From positions 68,573 to 132,572 of the forward strand of contig CAYRLE010000001.1 of assembly GCA_964425105.1 (NCBI GenBank): a stretch of DNA of 64,000 bases, read 5' to 3'. Shown here one piece after another: positions 51,152 through 59,709 of this stretch. Below the pieces are notes generated by a model, which did no database searches, was not told the origin of the DNA, and saw only the letters and a list, made by a program, of their open reading frames with translations. Origin of the DNA: S012-109 sp964425105 (GTDB lineage: Bacteria > Pseudomonadota > Gammaproteobacteria > SZUA-140). Every line of letters begins with the position of its first letter. The stretch's first letter is position 1. A program made the position numbers and the translations under genes.

Positions 51152-52491
51152 TCATGCCACTCTGCAATCAGGCGCTGCTCACCGATCTCTATCAGCTTTC
51201 CATGCTGCAGGGCTATTTCGAACAGGGCATGGAGGAGACGGCGGTGTTCGAATTCTTCGTCCGCAGGCTGCCCGAACAGCGTCGTTTTTTCATGGCTGCC
51301 GGCCTGGCGCAGGCGCTGGACTATCTGGAGAGTCTGCATTTCACGCCGCAGGAACTGGAGTGGCTGGCGGCATCGGGACGTTTCAGCGACGCCTTCATCG
51401 CTTATCTGTCGGAACTGCGTTTCCGGGGCACTATCAACGCCATGCCCGAGGGCACGGTGTTCTTTCCCGACGAGCCCATTCTCCAGGTGGTGGCGCCGCT
51501 GCCCCAGGCCCAGCTGGTGGAAAGTCGTCTCATCAACATCCTGCATTATCAGAGCCTGATCGCCTCCAAGGCCAGCCGCGTGGTGCTGGCGGCGCCGCAG
51601 CGCCTGCTGGTTGACTTCGGCCTGCGCCGCGCCCATGGCGGCGAGGCGGGCATCTTCGCCGCACGGGCCAGTTATCTGGCTGGCTTCGCCGGCAGCGCCA
51701 CCACCATGGCTGCGCCGCTGTTCGGCATCCCGGTCTATGGCACCATGGCCCATTCCTTCATCCAGAGCCACGACGACGAGGTCCAGGCCTTCGAACACTT
51801 CGCCCAGGCCCAGCCCGACAATGTGGTGCTCCTCATCGACACCTACGACACCGAGCGCGCCGCGCGCCGGGTGGTGGAGCTGGCGCCGCGCCTCCAGGAG
51901 CAGGGCATCGCCATCAAGGCCGTGCGTCTGGACAGCGGCGATCTGGCGCAGCATGCCAAGCAGGTGCGCCAGATCCTGGACCAGGGCGGCCTGCAAGCGG
52001 TGCACATCTTCGTCAGCGGCAATCTGGATGAATACCGCATCCAGGATCTGCTGGCGGATGGCGCACCCATCGACGGCTTTGGCGTGGGCACTGTTCTCGA
52101 TACCTCGGCGGACGTGCCCTATCTGGACTGTGCCTACAAGCTGCAGGAATATGACGGCCGGCCGCGCCGCAAGCGTTCCGAGGGCAAGGCCACCTGGCCC
52201 GGGCGCAAGCAGGTCTATCGCCATTACGACAGCCAGGGGCATATCGACAGGGATGTGCTGGCGCTGCAGGGCCAGCCTGCCGCGGGCGGCGTACCGCTCC
52301 TGCAGCCGGTGATGCGCGATGGCCAACGCTGCACGCCACAACCCGGGCTGGAGGAGATCCGCCGCCATGCCGCGGCGGAAATGGCGCGGCTGCCCGCCGA
52401 ACTGCGCCGCCTGGAGGGTGGGGCCGGCATCCGTGTGGAGGTCTCCGCCGAACTCCAGGCGCTGGCGGCACAGATGGACCGGGAGAACTGA
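51148..52491 (+). CDS. pncB: Nicotinate phosphoribosyltransferase
   Basis: A 447-residue NAPRTase; it joins nicotinate to phosphoribosyl pyrophosphate, giving nicotinate mononucleotide. Features are LLTDLYQLSMLQGYFEQG, the phosphoribosyl region with LVDFGLRRAHGGEAGIFAAR, ATTMAAPLFGIPVYGTMAHS and AIKAVRLDSGDLAQHAKQV, and DGFGVGTVLDTS. Start ATG 51148 (or 51154). It uses the pncA product directly; gene order agrees with the pathway. Confidence 0.93.
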   Translation: MIMPLCNQALLTDLYQLSMLQGYFEQGMEETAVFEFFVRRLPEQRRFFMAAGLAQALDYLESLHFTPQELEWLAASGRFSDAFIAYLSELRFRGTINAMPEGTVFFPDEPILQVVAPLPQAQLVESRLINILHYQSLIASKASRVVLAAPQRLLVDFGLRRAHGGEAGIFAARASYLAGFAGSATTMAAPLFGIPVYGTMAHSFIQSHDDEVQAFEHFAQAQPDNVVLLIDTYDTERAARRVVELAPRLQEQGIAIKAVRLDSGDLAQHAKQVRQILDQGGLQAVHIFVSGNLDEYRIQDLLADGAPIDGFGVGTVLDTSADVPYLDCAYKLQEYDGRPRRKRSEGKATWPGRKQVYRHYDSQGHIDRDVLALQGQPAAGGVPLLQPVMRDGQRCTPQPGLEEIRRHAAAEMARLPAELRRLEGGAGIRVEVSAELQALAAQMDREN

Positions 52492-52506
52492 CCGCGGCTG
52501 CGCTCC

Positions 52507-52640
52507 TTAGAGCGCGCAGATCCTTTCTAGATGATCCAGGTCGTTGATGACGCGCCAGCTGCCGTCGCTGCCATTGCTGCGCTATTCACGGGGATCGATG
52601 TTGTCGCTGCGCAGCTTGGTGACGGCGCACCGCTTGTTCG
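52507..52640 (-). pseudogene. Possible decayed gene end
   Basis: On the minus strand a frame with the genome's codon bias reads AVTKLRSDNIDPRE, then a single TAG, then RSNGSDGSWRVINDLDHLER and ICAL before a TAA at 52509-52507. The continuation through the TAG looks protein-like (GSWRVINDLDHLER), so this may be a remnant of a gene inactivated by one nonsense change and upstream loss. I cannot name the family. The rest of the 291-base region between pncB and the histone-like gene shows nothing else. Confidence 0.3.
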
Positions 52641-52782
52641 TTGCTCCTGCCGACAGGGGGGTTTTGACAGCATGGGATCTTATCTGCAATGATGCTGCCT
52701 GCATTGCGCCATCGTCATCTGAGATGAAGCCGCATGTTTATATTTTTTACAACAATATTTGAGAAAAGGAGGGGCAACCCCG

Positions 52783-52971
52783 ATGAGTGAAGAAAAAGAA
52801 ATTCTGGTGGTGGCATCGAAAGTCAAAAACTATATCCGCAGCAAATCAGACATGAATACAGCCGCCAACGTGATGGCAGTATTGTCCGACCGCATCCGTG
52901 AATTGTGTGATCAGGCTATCGAGAACGCCCGTAACGACAGGCGCAAAACTGTCAAGGACCGCGATTTCTGA
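52783..52971 (+). CDS. Bacterial histone-fold protein (HBb/Bd0055-like)
   Basis: A 62-residue protein with a histone fold. ILVVASKVKNYIRSK fits alpha-1, NTAANVMAVLSDRIRELCDQ and AIENARNDRR form the long central alpha-2, and RKTVKDRDF is the loop-2 motif that in archaeal histones reads GRKT(I/V)KAEDI, with the Arg-Asp clamp kept. Alpha-3 is cut to almost nothing, as the protein ends at DF. Size and layout match the small bacterial histones (Bd0055 of Bdellovibrio), which form dimers and bind or bend DNA. ATG 52783 follows a very strong AAAAGGAGGGG, so the protein is probably abundant. Confidence 0.8.
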   Translation: MSEEKEILVVASKVKNYIRSKSDMNTAANVMAVLSDRIRELCDQAIENARNDRRKTVKDRDF

Positions 52972-53327
52972 GAGTCTTCTGCGCTTCGTTGTGGGGCTCC
53001 TGACCCTGCCTGCCCTGGGGGGCAGCCAGCCTGGAAATTCGCGATTGGCTTTTCCAGGCTCTGTCCTCAATACTCCCGAGATGCATTGTACCTCCGCTGT
53101 GCCAGTGCAGACTGGCGAGTTTTGGCCTGTTGCTGTCATTGACTCGGCTCCACTGGTAAAATGCAGGGACACTCCATGGCCATAAAAAATGCCCGGGTAT
53201 TCCTCTTAAACAGTGTTATAATCGTATGATATTATGATGCGGGCAGTGGTGTCGCCATATTGCCTTTTTGAACCAACAACAAGCTTTGTCCGCAGACAAA
53301 TACCCTTTAGCACAGACGTGAAAATCT
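52972..53327 (+). promoter_or_regulatory. Region between the histone-like gene and fabA
   Basis: A 356-base stretch without a supported gene. A six-bp G/C hairpin (53010-53025: CTGCCC, loop, GGGCAG) may end the upstream transcript. An extended -10 (TGTTATAAT) at 53214-53222 is a likely fabA promoter. The open frames on both strands here have no family likeness. Confidence 0.45.
53214..53222 (+). promoter_or_regulatory. Extended -10 promoter for fabA
   Basis: TG-T-TATAAT, a perfect extended -10 element, 105 bases before the fabA ATG. No good -35 lies 17 bases upstream, which is normal for extended -10 promoters. Confidence 0.4.
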
Positions 53328-53864
53328 ATGTCAGCAATCATCGATAGATCAGACAGAAAGGCACAATACTCTTATGAGGACCTGATTGCCTGCGGCGAGG
53401 GCAGGCTCTTTGGCGCAGGCAATGCCCAGTTGCCCCTGCCCCCCATGCTGATGTTCGACCGCATTACTTCCATTGCTGAAGGGCGTGGACGTTATGGCAA
53501 AGGCGAAGTGGTGGCCGAGTTGGACATCACTCCCGAACTGTGGTTCTTCGCTTGTCATTTCCAGGGCGATCCCGTGATGCCGGGCTGCCTGGGACTGGAC
53601 GCCATGTGGCAGCTGGTGGGATTCTACCTGGGCTGGATGGGCGGCCCAGGCCGGGGGCGGGCCTTGGGTGCTGGCGATGTGAAGTTCTCCGGGCAGGTGA
53701 CACCGGCCAACAGCCTCATCACCTATCAGGTGAACCTCAAACGGGTGATCATGCGCAAATTGGTCATGGGGATTGCCGATGCAGTGATGATAGTGGATAG
53801 CAGGGAGATTTATACCGCAAAGGATCTGCGGGTCGGTTTGTTTACATCAACAGCAGATTTCTAG
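53328..53864 (+). CDS. fabA: 3-hydroxydecanoyl-ACP dehydratase/isomerase FabA
   Basis: A 178-residue FabA, dehydrating and isomerising the C10 intermediate to cis-3-decenoyl-ACP for unsaturated fatty acids. The catalytic His and Asp lie in FFACHFQGDPVMPG (about 77) and CLGLDAMWQL (about 91). LMFDRITSIAEGRGRYG, GWMGGPGRGRALGAGDVKFS and AKDLRVGLF are characteristic. It is followed 11 bases later by fabB. Confidence 0.96.
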   Translation: MSAIIDRSDRKAQYSYEDLIACGEGRLFGAGNAQLPLPPMLMFDRITSIAEGRGRYGKGEVVAELDITPELWFFACHFQGDPVMPGCLGLDAMWQLVGFYLGWMGGPGRGRALGAGDVKFSGQVTPANSLITYQVNLKRVIMRKLVMGIADAVMIVDSREIYTAKDLRVGLFTSTADF

Positions 53865-53875
53865 AAGGGTAGGCA

Positions 53876-55096
53876 GTGAAACGGGTTGTCATTACAGGTC
53901 TTGGAATCGTCTCGAGTATCGGTAACAACAAGCAGGAGGTGGTGGAGGCGCTGCGCGCCGGCAGGTCCGGCATCGAGTTCTCGCCGCAATATGCCGAACT
54001 GGGGCTGCGCTCCCATGTCCATGGTCCGATCCACCTGAATCCGGCGGATCATATCGAGCGCAAGCTGCTGCGTTTCATGGGCGATGCGGCGGCCTTCAAC
54101 TACATCGCCATGCGCGAGGCCCTGGCTGATGCCGGGTTGGCCGAAGAGCAGATCTCCGATCCCCGCGTGGGACTGGTGGTGGGGTCAGGCGGCGCCTCCA
54201 ACCGCAATTTTCTCCAGGCGGCCGACACCTTGCGCCAGAAGGGCGCCAAGCGGGTCGGGCCCTACATGGTGCCGCGCACCATGGGTAGCACCACCTCTGC
54301 CAATCTCTCCACCGCCTTCAAGATCAAGGGTGTCAACTATTCCATCAGTTCCGCCTGTTCCACCAGCGCCCACTGTATCGGCAATGCCTATGAACTGATT
54401 CAGATGGGCAAGCAGGACATGGTGTTTGCCGGTGGTGGTGAGGAAGTGGACTGGACCATGACCATGCTGTTCGATGGCATGAATGCGCTGTCTTCCAAAT
54501 TTAACGACACACCGGAAAAGGCCTCGCGCACCTACGACGTCAAGCGAGACGGCTTCGTCATTTCCGGTGGCGGCGGCCTGGTGGTGGTGGAATCCCTGGA
54601 ACACGCCCTGGCGCGGGGCGCCGAGAAGATCTACGCCGAGATCGTCGGCTATGGTGCCACCTCCGATGGTTATGACATGGTCGCCCCCTCAGGGGAGGGG
54701 GCGGTGCGCTGCATGCGTCTGGCCCTGGATACCACCGAGGGCCCGCTGGACTACATCAATACCCACGGCACCAGCACGCCGGTGGGCGATGTCGTTGAAC
54801 TGCGCGCCATCCGCGAGACCTTCGGTGACGAAATCCCTTACCTGGCCTCCACCAAGTCCCTCACCGGCCATGCCCTGGGCGCCGCGGGTGTCAACGAGGC
54901 TATCTATTCCCTGCTGATGATGGAGCACGATTTTATCGCCGCCTCCGCCAACATCGAGGAACTGGATCCCGAAGCGGAAGGCATGCCCATCGTCCGGGAA
55001 CGCATGGACGGCGTCAAACTGCAGCGTGTCATGTCCAACAGTTTCGGTTTCGGCGGCACCAATGCCTCGCTGGTGTTTCAACGCTTCGGCGGCTGA
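53876..55096 (+). CDS. fabB: 3-oxoacyl-ACP synthase I FabB
   Basis: A 406-residue KAS I, which elongates unsaturated acyl chains made by FabA. The catalytic Cys is in SISSACSTSAHCIG (about 161), the two His in INTHGTSTPVGD and KSLTGHALGAAG, and the GFGGTNASLVF ending is typical. It starts with GTG 53876 after AGAAGGG. Paired with fabA, the standard gammaproteobacterial operon. Confidence 0.96.
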   Translation: MKRVVITGLGIVSSIGNNKQEVVEALRAGRSGIEFSPQYAELGLRSHVHGPIHLNPADHIERKLLRFMGDAAAFNYIAMREALADAGLAEEQISDPRVGLVVGSGGASNRNFLQAADTLRQKGAKRVGPYMVPRTMGSTTSANLSTAFKIKGVNYSISSACSTSAHCIGNAYELIQMGKQDMVFAGGGEEVDWTMTMLFDGMNALSSKFNDTPEKASRTYDVKRDGFVISGGGGLVVVESLEHALARGAEKIYAEIVGYGATSDGYDMVAPSGEGAVRCMRLALDTTEGPLDYINTHGTSTPVGDVVELRAIRETFGDEIPYLASTKSLTGHALGAAGVNEAIYSLLMMEHDFIAASANIEELDPEAEGMPIVRERMDGVKLQRVMSNSFGFGGTNASLVFQRFGG

Positions 55097-55165
55097 GTAT
55101 CGCGCTGCAGGCACTTCATACGCCGTCGTCTCCAGGGCTCGGTAGGGATGCGGTTCAGGGAGAGA

Positions 55166-55245
55166 GGTGATGAGTAATGCGTGATGAGTGATGGGCGACA
55201 GCGCATTCACTCGATCCCATCACTCATTACGCATTACTCATCACC
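55166..55245. repeat. Inverted repeat with GATGAGTAATGCG arms
   Basis: Arms 55166-55195 and 55216-55245 pair over 30 bases with one mismatch; the loop is 20 bases. It sits between convergent fabB and typA and could act as a bidirectional terminator. A relative lies at 57554-57628. Confidence 0.75.
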
Positions 55246-55255
55246 CATCCATACA

Positions 55256-57073
55256 TCAGGCGCTCTTGCGCGCCGCACGCTTGCGTTCATGCTCCTTGAG
55301 GCGCTTCTTGCGCAGACGCAGATGGTGCGGGGTGACCTCCACCAACTCGTCGTCGTCGATGAATTCCAGGGCCTGTTCCAGCGTCAGGGTGATGGCCGGG
55401 GTGAGCAGAATGTTTTCATCCGTGCCGGCGGCGCGGATATTGGTGAGTTGCTTGGCCTTGAGGGGGTTGACCACCAGATCGTTGCCCCGCGAATGGATGC
55501 CGATGATCATGCCTTCGTAGACCTCTTCACCCGGCGCCACGAACATGCGTCCCCGTTCCTGGAGGTTGAACAGGGCATAGCCCAGGGCCTTGCCGCTGCC
55601 GTTGGCGATCAGCACGCCGTTGTGGCGCTGTCCCAGGTCGCCGCCCTTGCAAGGCCCGTAGTGGTCGAACACGCTGTACAGCAGGCCGGTGCCCTGGGTG
55701 GCGGTGAGAAACTCGGTGCGGAATCCGATCAGGCCGCGCGAGGGGATGATGTAGTCGAGGCGGATGCGGCCCTTGCCATCCGGCACCATATCCTTGAGTT
55801 CGGCACCCCGTTCCCCCAGTTTCTGCATCACGGCGCCCTGGTGGGTTTCCTCCACGTCCACGGTGAGTTGCTCGTAGGGTTCCTGGCGTATGCCGTCGAC
55901 CTCTTTGATGATCACCTCGGGGCGGGAAACACCCAGTTCATAGCCTTCGCGGCGCATGTTCTCGATCAGCACCGAGAGATGCAGTTCGCCGCGCCCCGAG
56001 ACGCGCAGTTTGTCGGGATCCTCGGTATCCTCCACCCGCAGCGCCACATTGTGGATCAGTTCGCGCTCCAGGCGTTCCCGCAGCTGCCGTGAAGTGATGT
56101 ACTTGCCGTCGCGTCCGGCGTAAGGAGAGTCGTTGACCTGAAAGGTCATGCTCACCGTGGGTTCGTCCACGGTCAGGGGCGGCCGGGCCTCCACCGCCGC
56201 CGGGTCGCACAGGGTGTCGGAGATCTGCAGGCCGTCGATGCCGGTGAAGGCGATGATGTCGCCGGCACAGGCCTCCGCCACCTCCTGACGCTGCAGGCCC
56301 ATGAAGCCCAGCACCTGGAGAATGCGGCCGTTACGGCGGCTGCCGTCGCGGCTGACCACGGTCACCGGCGTGTTGGTCTTGACACGGCCGCGGCTGATGC
56401 GGCCGATGCCGATCACGCCCACATAGCTGTTGTAGTCCAGGGAGGAGACCTGGAGTTGCAGGGGGCCCTCCATGTCTACTGCCGGCGGCGGCACCTCGGC
56501 GATGATGGTTTCGAACAGCGCCGTCATGTCGCCGTCGCGCACCTCCTGCTCGCGTCCAGCGTAACCCTGCAGGGCGGAACAGTAGACCACGGGGAAATCC
56601 AGCTGTTCATCGCTGGCGCCCAGGCGGTCGAAGAGGTCGAAGGTCTGGTCCAGCACCCAGTCGGGGCGCGCCCCGGGGCGGTCGATCTTGTTGATGACCA
56701 CGATGGGACGCAGTCCCTGATCGAAGGCCTTCTGGGTCACGAAGCGGGTTTGGGGCATGGGACCCTCCACCGCGTCCACCAGCAGCAGCACGGAGTCCAC
56801 CATGGATAGCACGCGTTCCACCTCGCCGCCGAAGTCGGCGTGACCGGGGGTATCCACGATATTGATGCGATAATCGTCCCAGGTGATGGCTGTGTTCTTG
56901 GAGAGGATGGTGATGCCGCGCTCCTTTTCCAGATCATTGCTGTCCATGACGCGCTCCTGGGCGGCATCCTGCTTGCCCAGAGAGCCGGACTGCTGCAGCA
57001 GCCGGTCCACGAGGGTGGTTTTGCCATGGTCTACATGGGCGATGATGGCGATGTTTCTGACTTGTTCGATCAC
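55256..57073 (-). CDS. typA: Ribosome-associated GTPase BipA/TypA
   Basis: A 605-residue translational GTPase, the normal size of BipA. It begins RNIAIIAHVDHGKTTLVDRL (P-loop AHVDHGKT) and has RGITIL, DTPGHADFGGEVER, VVINKIDRPGARPD. Later parts are domain II (SLDYNSYVGVIGIGRISRG), an EF-G-like domain and the BipA-specific C-terminal domain. It aids 50S subunit assembly and adaptation to cold or stress. GTG 57073 fits the family start (V-IEQVRNIAI). Confidence 0.95.
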   Translation of the reverse strand: MIEQVRNIAIIAHVDHGKTTLVDRLLQQSGSLGKQDAAQERVMDSNDLEKERGITILSKNTAITWDDYRINIVDTPGHADFGGEVERVLSMVDSVLLLVDAVEGPMPQTRFVTQKAFDQGLRPIVVINKIDRPGARPDWVLDQTFDLFDRLGASDEQLDFPVVYCSALQGYAGREQEVRDGDMTALFETIIAEVPPPAVDMEGPLQLQVSSLDYNSYVGVIGIGRISRGRVKTNTPVTVVSRDGSRRNGRILQVLGFMGLQRQEVAEACAGDIIAFTGIDGLQISDTLCDPAAVEARPPLTVDEPTVSMTFQVNDSPYAGRDGKYITSRQLRERLERELIHNVALRVEDTEDPDKLRVSGRGELHLSVLIENMRREGYELGVSRPEVIIKEVDGIRQEPYEQLTVDVEETHQGAVMQKLGERGAELKDMVPDGKGRIRLDYIIPSRGLIGFRTEFLTATQGTGLLYSVFDHYGPCKGGDLGQRHNGVLIANGSGKALGYALFNLQERGRMFVAPGEEVYEGMIIGIHSRGNDLVVNPLKAKQLTNIRAAGTDENILLTPAITLTLEQALEFIDDDELVEVTPHHLRLRKKRLKEHERKRAARKSA

Positions 57074-57244
57074 TATTTGGGGTTCCTGTATGCTGCTGGG
57101 GCGAAACACGAGGCGCGAGACAGAGATAGGGGGCCGTCATGCCTCGACCGGCCGGCGTTTCTATCCTTCTGCCCGATGTCTTACCGGGAAAATGGCACCC
57201 ATTGTACAATATTCAAGCAAGCCGGGAGTGGAAATTTTCCTGTC

Positions 57245-57568
57245 ATGAAGCGAATCTATACCGCCGCCAACCTCCAGGATGCCCATATCCTTGCCCATAT
57301 ACTGCGGGAGGCGGGCATCGGCTGCCATATATTCAATGAAAACCTGCAGGGCGGCGTGGGCGAGATCCCCTTTACCCATGCCTATCCCGAGATCTGGCTG
57401 GCCGAGGCGGGCGACACAGAGCGTGCCCGGGAGATCATCAGGGAATTCGAACGTCCCGTTCCCGCCCGTGCCCCCCGTTCATGTCCCCACTGCGGGGAGG
57501 AGAATCCGGGGCATTTCCTGAGTTGCTGGCAGTGTGGCCACGATCTGGGTGGCGCCGGTGATGAGTGA
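57245..57568 (+). CDS. DUF2007 plus zinc-ribbon protein
   Basis: A 107-residue protein. Residues 1-70 are a DUF2007 (putative signal-transducing) domain: RIYTAANLQDAHILAHILRE, AGIGCHIFNENLQGGVGEIP, AYPEIWLAEAGDTERA. The C-terminal CPHCGEENPGHFLSCWQCG is a four-Cys zinc ribbon (CxxC-x11-CxxC). The domain also occurs beside unrelated enzymes as a possible adaptor. It is divergent from typA over 171 bases. Confidence 0.85.
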   Translation: MKRIYTAANLQDAHILAHILREAGIGCHIFNENLQGGVGEIPFTHAYPEIWLAEAGDTERAREIIREFERPVPARAPRSCPHCGEENPGHFLSCWQCGHDLGGAGDE

Positions 57569-57628
57569 TGTGAGGGGAGCATCATCGACGCCCTCTCTCT
57601 TACTCTTTACGCATTACTCATCACCGGC
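57554..57628. repeat. Inverted repeat overlapping the DUF2007 gene end
   Basis: GCCGGTGATGAGTGATG (57554-57570) pairs with CATTACTCATCACCGGC (57612-57628), one mismatch, loop 41 bases. The right part TTTACGCATTACTCATCACC nearly matches the right arm of the repeat at 55166-55245. It overlaps the stop codon of the preceding gene. Confidence 0.6.
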
Positions 57629-57700
57629 AATCCGTGGGACAGCGGCAACGCACTGCGCTAGAATACGCCTCTTTGTCACTGGCGAGAGGTGATCCGATCC

Positions 57701-58636
57701 ATGGGACCTGCGGTCCACATCGAGGGTATCTACAAATACTATGGCGGGGTGCACGCCCTGGATGGTATCGACCTGGAGATCGGGCGGGGGGAATTCTTCG
57801 GCCTGCTGGGACCCAACGGGGCCGGCAAGTCCACCCTCATCAACATTCTCGCCGGTCTGACCCGCAGCGACCGCGGACAGGTGCGGATCATGGGTCACGA
57901 TGTGGACTGTGACTACCGCGCCGCGCGGCGTTGTATCGGTGTGGTGCCCCAGGAACTGGTGTTCGATCCTTTCTTCTCGGTGCGCGAAGTGCTCAGGATC
58001 CAGTCCGGCTATTTCGGCCTGGGACGGGAAAACGACGCCTGGATCGAGGAACTGCTCCATGAACTGCGCCTGACCGACAAGGCGGACACCAACATGCGCG
58101 CCCTGTCGGGCGGTATGAAACGCCGCGTCCTCATCGCCCAGGCCCTGGTGCACCGACCCGACGTGGTGGTGCTGGACGAACCCACCGCAGGCGTGGACGT
58201 GGAAATCCGCAACCTGCTGTGGAACTTTATCCGCCGCCTGCACCGCGAAGGCCACACCATCGTCCTGACCACTCACTATCTGGAGGAGGCGGAGTCCATG
58301 TGCGGGCGCATCGCCATTCTCGACCGCGGACGCATCGTGGCCCTGGACAGCAAGGAGGAACTGCTGGCCAGCAGTCTGAGTCGCACCCTGTATATCAAGA
58401 TCACCAGCGCCGCACCCGTTGCCGATATTCCCGCCCATTTGCAGGCCAAGGTGCGCCACTGCGAAGACAACACCCTGGAACTGGCCCTGGAGAAGGGCCG
58501 TGACTCCATTGTCGAGGTGCTGGAGGCACTGCGCGATGCCGGCATGGACATCATCGACCTCCATACCGAGCGCGCCGACCTGGAGGATGTATTCATGGAA
58601 CTGACCTATGGCAGGCGAGAGAGGGGCAAGGAGTGA
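57701..58636 (+). CDS. yadG: YadG-like ABC exporter ATP-binding protein
   Basis: A 311-residue ATPase. Walker A is LLGPNGAGKSTLIN, the signature LSGGMKRRVLIAQAL, Walker B VVVLDEPTAGVDVE, and the switch His in LTTHYLEEAESM. The C-terminal 80 residues are a regulatory part found in NodI/YadG-type ATPases. ATG 57701 is 11 bases after GAGAGG; GTG 57689 is possible. It works with the permease 20 bases downstream. Confidence 0.9.
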   Translation: MGPAVHIEGIYKYYGGVHALDGIDLEIGRGEFFGLLGPNGAGKSTLINILAGLTRSDRGQVRIMGHDVDCDYRAARRCIGVVPQELVFDPFFSVREVLRIQSGYFGLGRENDAWIEELLHELRLTDKADTNMRALSGGMKRRVLIAQALVHRPDVVVLDEPTAGVDVEIRNLLWNFIRRLHREGHTIVLTTHYLEEAESMCGRIAILDRGRIVALDSKEELLASSLSRTLYIKITSAAPVADIPAHLQAKVRHCEDNTLELALEKGRDSIVEVLEALRDAGMDIIDLHTERADLEDVFMELTYGRRERGKE

Positions 58637-58655
58637 GGGGGGAGGTGAGCAGGCG

Positions 58656-59417
58656 ATGAGATACCGTGGGTTCTATACGTTGTTCTACAAGGAGATCCTG
58701 CGCTTCTATAAAGTGGCGCTGCAGACCCTGCTGGCCCCGGTGCTGACCACCTTGCTCTATCTGTTGGTGTTCGCCCATGCCCTGGGTGAGCATGTGGTGG
58801 TCTACGAGCGTATCGGTTATGACGTCTTTCTCATCCCTGGCCTGGTGATGATGACCATCATCCAGAACGCCTTTGCCAACAGTTCCTCCAGCCTGATCCA
58901 GTCCAAGGTCACCGGCAACATCGTCTTCGTGCTGCTGGCGCCCCTGAGCCATGTCGAATTCTATCTGGCCTTTGTCCTGGCGGCGGTGGTGCGCGGCCTG
59001 AGCGTCGGCATCGGCGTCTATCTGGTGGCGATGTTCTTCGTATCCGTGCCCTTGCACAACGCCGCGGTGGTGGTGGTGTTCGCCATCCTGGGCAGCGCCT
59101 TGCTGGCCACCCTGGGCGTCATCGCCGGTATCTGGGCCGAAAAATTCGATCAGCTGGCGGGATTTCAGAATTTCATCATTATGCCCCTGACCTTTCTCAG
59201 CGGCGTGTTCTATTCCATCCATTCCCTGCCGGCTTTCTGGCAGGGCATGTCCCATCTCAATCCTTTCTTCTATATGATCGATGGTTTCCGCTATGGCTTT
59301 TTCGGCATTTCCGACATCAATCCCTGGTTCAGCATGGCTACCGTGCTGTCGTTCCTGGTCTTGCTGTCCATGCTGACCCTGAGCCTGCTGAAGAAAGGCT
59401 GGCGCCTGCGGGGCTGA
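58656..59417 (+). CDS. yadH: YadH-like ABC-2 exporter permease
   Basis: A 253-residue ABC-2 permease with six helices. FYTLFYKEILRFYKVALQTL at the N-terminus, the FIIMPLTFLSGVFYSIHSLP motif and a final FLVLLSMLTLSLLKKGWRLR are typical of YadH. It exports an unknown substrate with YadG. ATG 58656 has GGAGG eight bases ahead. Confidence 0.9.
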   Translation: MRYRGFYTLFYKEILRFYKVALQTLLAPVLTTLLYLLVFAHALGEHVVVYERIGYDVFLIPGLVMMTIIQNAFANSSSSLIQSKVTGNIVFVLLAPLSHVEFYLAFVLAAVVRGLSVGIGVYLVAMFFVSVPLHNAAVVVVFAILGSALLATLGVIAGIWAEKFDQLAGFQNFIIMPLTFLSGVFYSIHSLPAFWQGMSHLNPFFYMIDGFRYGFFGISDINPWFSMATVLSFLVLLSMLTLSLLKKGWRLRG

Positions 59418-59709
59418 CATTCTGGCACTGCAAATGGCACACCGGGGAGATCACTTTCCATATGGCCCACACCTCCTGGCTTCCCGATCAACCCAGCCAA
59501 TAACCCTTCTTCTGGCGCGGATAATGGCGCTGTCGTGATAGCGGAGAGGGCTGCTCAAGAATGGCCTTTATATAGGGGGGCAATTTTTATATGATGGGAT
59601 GCTGAAAAATAACAAAAACAGCGCATCCATCACGCCTGCCCCGGTGCGCCTGCGCCATGGCTGGCCGCCTGCACCCTGGGGTTCCAATCCCTGTCAGCCA
59701 AGGAGGAAT

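Noticed and set aside
51025..52368. 447-codon minus-strand frame opposite pncB
   Set aside because: Antisense shadow; pncB and pncA have all catalytic motifs on the other strand.
52544..52762. 72-codon plus frame between pncB and the histone-like gene
   Set aside because: No family likeness, and the minus strand reads better as a decayed gene end.
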